From: Parus major
Lineage: Eukaryota; Chordata; Aves; Passeriformes; Paridae
DNA: 64,000 nucleotides
Direction of reading: 5' to 3'
NCBI RefSeq assembly: GCF_001522545.3
Contig: NC_031799.1
Location: 40,354,001 to 40,418,000 of the forward strand
Shown: piece after piece, positions 62,315 through 64,000 of the stretch
Numbering within the stretch: the first letter of the stretch is position 1
Layout of the letters: the number at the start of each line of letters is the position of its first letter
Notes under the pieces: generated by a model
What the model saw: the letters and a program-made list of their open reading frames with translations, nothing else
Database searches by the model: none
Told to the model about the DNA's origin: nothing
Position numbers and translations under genes: made by a program

Positions 62315-64000
62315 AAAATTAATTCATTATTTGTTAAGCAGTCCAGCAGTAGTATTAAGTGAGATGTCAGTACCTGACTACTTTATGTCCCCAATATGAT
62401 TATGGTCATTGTCTAATGTGTTAGGAAAATTTTTTGGGGTTGTTTTTGTGAAAATTTTTGTTATAATATACAAAAATGCAACAAGAAATCCACTGTGAGG
62501 AGAGGAAAAAATGTAGAAAGTGCCAGCACTTTTATGTGAAAGGAAAACAATTCCATTGCAGCAGATCACAGAGATCAGAATATAGCTACAGTTAACCATT
62601 TTAAGCAAACTTTTTAAGCATTAGAGTTACACTGCCCATCTTAAAAATGAGTAATATATGAAAATATAGGAAAAGCAGTGAAGTTTCAGATTTTTCATAC
62701 ATTACACATAGGAATTTTGGAATTTTGTGTCTCTTACTTCAGAAGATTTCAATGTGAGCTATCAGCCTGCCCAGTAGTTACAATTAACCCTGTACCATGA
62801 CTAATTTTCTGTTTTAAATGTGGATTAATGAGAAAATTGTAACCAAGTGCACATTTGCACCAAAAAAAAAAAAAAAAAACCCCAAAAAAACTTTGCTGGT
62901 TAACAACAAATCTGATTTTTTTTCTCAATCTCATTTAATAAATGGCATATGAAATTTTCTAAAAGGCAAATGGTACTAATTAAACATGGTATGAGTCCCC
63001 CAGATAGTCAGTATAGCCATGAGGTATCCAAGGAATGTTTCCCCCCAGTATACATTATCTGTGTATTCATTTGATGGTCTGATTGGATAAAAGCCTTGGT
63101 AGCAAACAATGTTTAAGGATTTGGGAACTGTACTTCTATTCTTACCCATATGAATGCTGCAGTTGCCAAGGAAAACTGAGATGGTTAATAAGCAAGCAAA
63201 TTAGGAACTAATCAGGACCAGTATATTTTCATTCATTCATTAACCACTTATTTTGGTATTTCCTTTCAATCTTTGTTTTTACATTTAGAGCAGTGTTCTG
63301 TGATTCTTATATCAGAAACCATGAAATTAAAGTAATCGTCCTATTTTTTTAGCAGAAACAGTAAACTAGATTCCATACATTTTAATGACTAACAAACTAC
63401 TAACAAACACCTAAAAGTAAGTTGTTGGGTTGATTTAGAAAATTCTGATATATAGTGTGTATAGATATACTTTCATGTACCAAACATCAACTGCATTAAT
63501 TAAGTATTTGTTCTAATATCTCTGTTAGGTATGGGTGAATTACTAACTGCAAATGTTAGTCCACTTCTGTATCACTTTAATTCTTTTTTCAATTCTAAGA
63601 TATCAGCTTCCTCTAGCATATAGTAGGTCAACTACTGAAAGGATTAAGAAATTGAATGCTGTGTTTGTTCTGAATCATAGTGGTAACTTCAGGTAAAACT
63701 AACAGCAGAAGTGTATTCCCACAGTCATTATTTGGCTTATACTATCCTAAGCAAAATAAAAAGTAAAATAGTTGAGTCCCCTGAGCTAAAATGTGAAAAT
63801 GGTAAATGGCCTTCTGTTAACCAGAGTATTTCTGTGCAAGAGAACACCAGTCTCAACACCACTATGTCTAGCATCAGTAGGTTATTTTTATTGAGACACT
63901 TCTTGAAGAGTAACAGAGCAGCAGTTTGTGGCTTGAAAAGTAGCACTGACTCCTTTGTAGTTCCAGTAAATTTCACAGTAGTAAAAAAAGACAGTACAAT

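Larger units (their letters stand above)
14350..64000 (-). other. SHC3: SHC3 gene, partial (exons 2-12; exon 1 outside window)
   Basis: SHC-transforming protein 3 (N-Shc/ShcC) is a cytoplasmic adaptor of neurons. Its PTB and SH2 domains bind phosphotyrosine on receptors such as Trk, and its phosphorylated CH1 tyrosines recruit Grb2 to switch on Ras/MAPK. Eleven exons, all with AG/GT borders and matching phase, join into 452 uninterrupted residues ending in the SHC C-terminus (QQPAERKH). [20 protein letters not shown] in exon 8 is diagnostic of SHC3 rather than SHC1 or SHC2, and S1PR3 is the expected neighbour. Exon 1, which encodes CH2 and the start of the PTB domain and is GC-rich in other vertebrates, is not seen in 49709-64000, so intron 1 must run beyond the window. 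The gene converges tail to tail with S1PR3. Confidence 0.95.
49709..64000 (-). other. SHC3: SHC3 intron 1 (continues beyond window)
   Basis: At least 14.3 kb of AT-rich intron. Contents are a G/T-rich patch at about 55351-55454, a perfect hairpin at 57433-57464, a (TAA)27 microsatellite at 61623-61703 and homopolymer runs at 54571-54586, 59183-59199, 61109-61134, 62291-62314 and 62862-62879. I recognise no exon, no GC-rich first exon, no nested gene and no CR1 copy. Confidence 0.75.

Noticed and set aside
62281..62340. T24 run as the tail of a minus-strand retrocopy
   Set aside because: No flanking direct repeat was found and the adjacent sequence looks like ordinary AT-rich intron.
50000..64000. 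SHC3 exon 1 or a nested gene in intron 1
   Set aside because: Exon 1 of SHC3 is expected to be long and GC-rich. Nothing of that composition, and no PTB N-terminal sequence, is present.

Overview
This window is vertebrate nuclear DNA, most likely from a bird. It is AT-rich with spliced genes, its only recognisable transposons are CR1 LINE pieces, and two of those end in the ATTCTRTGA-type tail typical of avian and reptilian CR1. It holds two neighbouring genes in the order and convergent orientation known from human 9q22.1: S1PR3 on the + strand and SHC3 on the - strand. The matching human segment corresponds largely to the avian Z chromosome, so Z linkage is likely but is an inference.

Positions 1-770 look like the last part of the S1PR3 5' intron. 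Positions 771-2098 are the single coding exon of S1PR3, with a complete 380-residue lipid GPCR. An upstream ORF at 804-914 precedes it. A long 3' UTR follows, with candidate poly(A) signals near 4401 and 5152. Positions 5525-7228 are a long decayed CR1 LINE in + orientation. Positions 7229-8507 hold unassigned, GC-richer intergenic sequence. From about 8.5 kb to 14,349 is AT-rich sequence that is probably the long SHC3 3' UTR read on the - strand.

Eleven SHC3 coding exons on the - strand were mapped by hand with splice sites and phase: 14350-14478, 17506-17801, 19945-20139, 21003-21099, 22082-22235, 23266-23392, 27403-27454, 31598-31651, 34749-34868, 37505-37568 and 49638-49708. They join without a frameshift into 452 residues covering most of the PTB domain, the CH1 region and the complete SH2 domain. 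By comparison with the 12-exon human gene they are exons 2-12. Exon 1 (CH2 and the start of the PTB domain) was not found and should lie beyond 64000. Everything from 49709 to the right edge is intron 1.

The two products belong to signalling at the plasma membrane. S1PR3 is a G-protein-coupled receptor for sphingosine-1-phosphate. SHC3 (N-Shc/ShcC) is a neuronal adaptor that links phosphotyrosine receptors to Grb2/Ras. They share a neighbourhood, not an operon-like function. The introns hold simple repeats, homopolymer runs, three CR1 pieces in all across the window, two perfect hairpins and one small poly(A)-tailed insertion with matching 9-bp flanks. I see no undescribed multi-gene system here. 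The small retroposition-like insertion and the regulatory details of S1PR3 are the items most worth checking.
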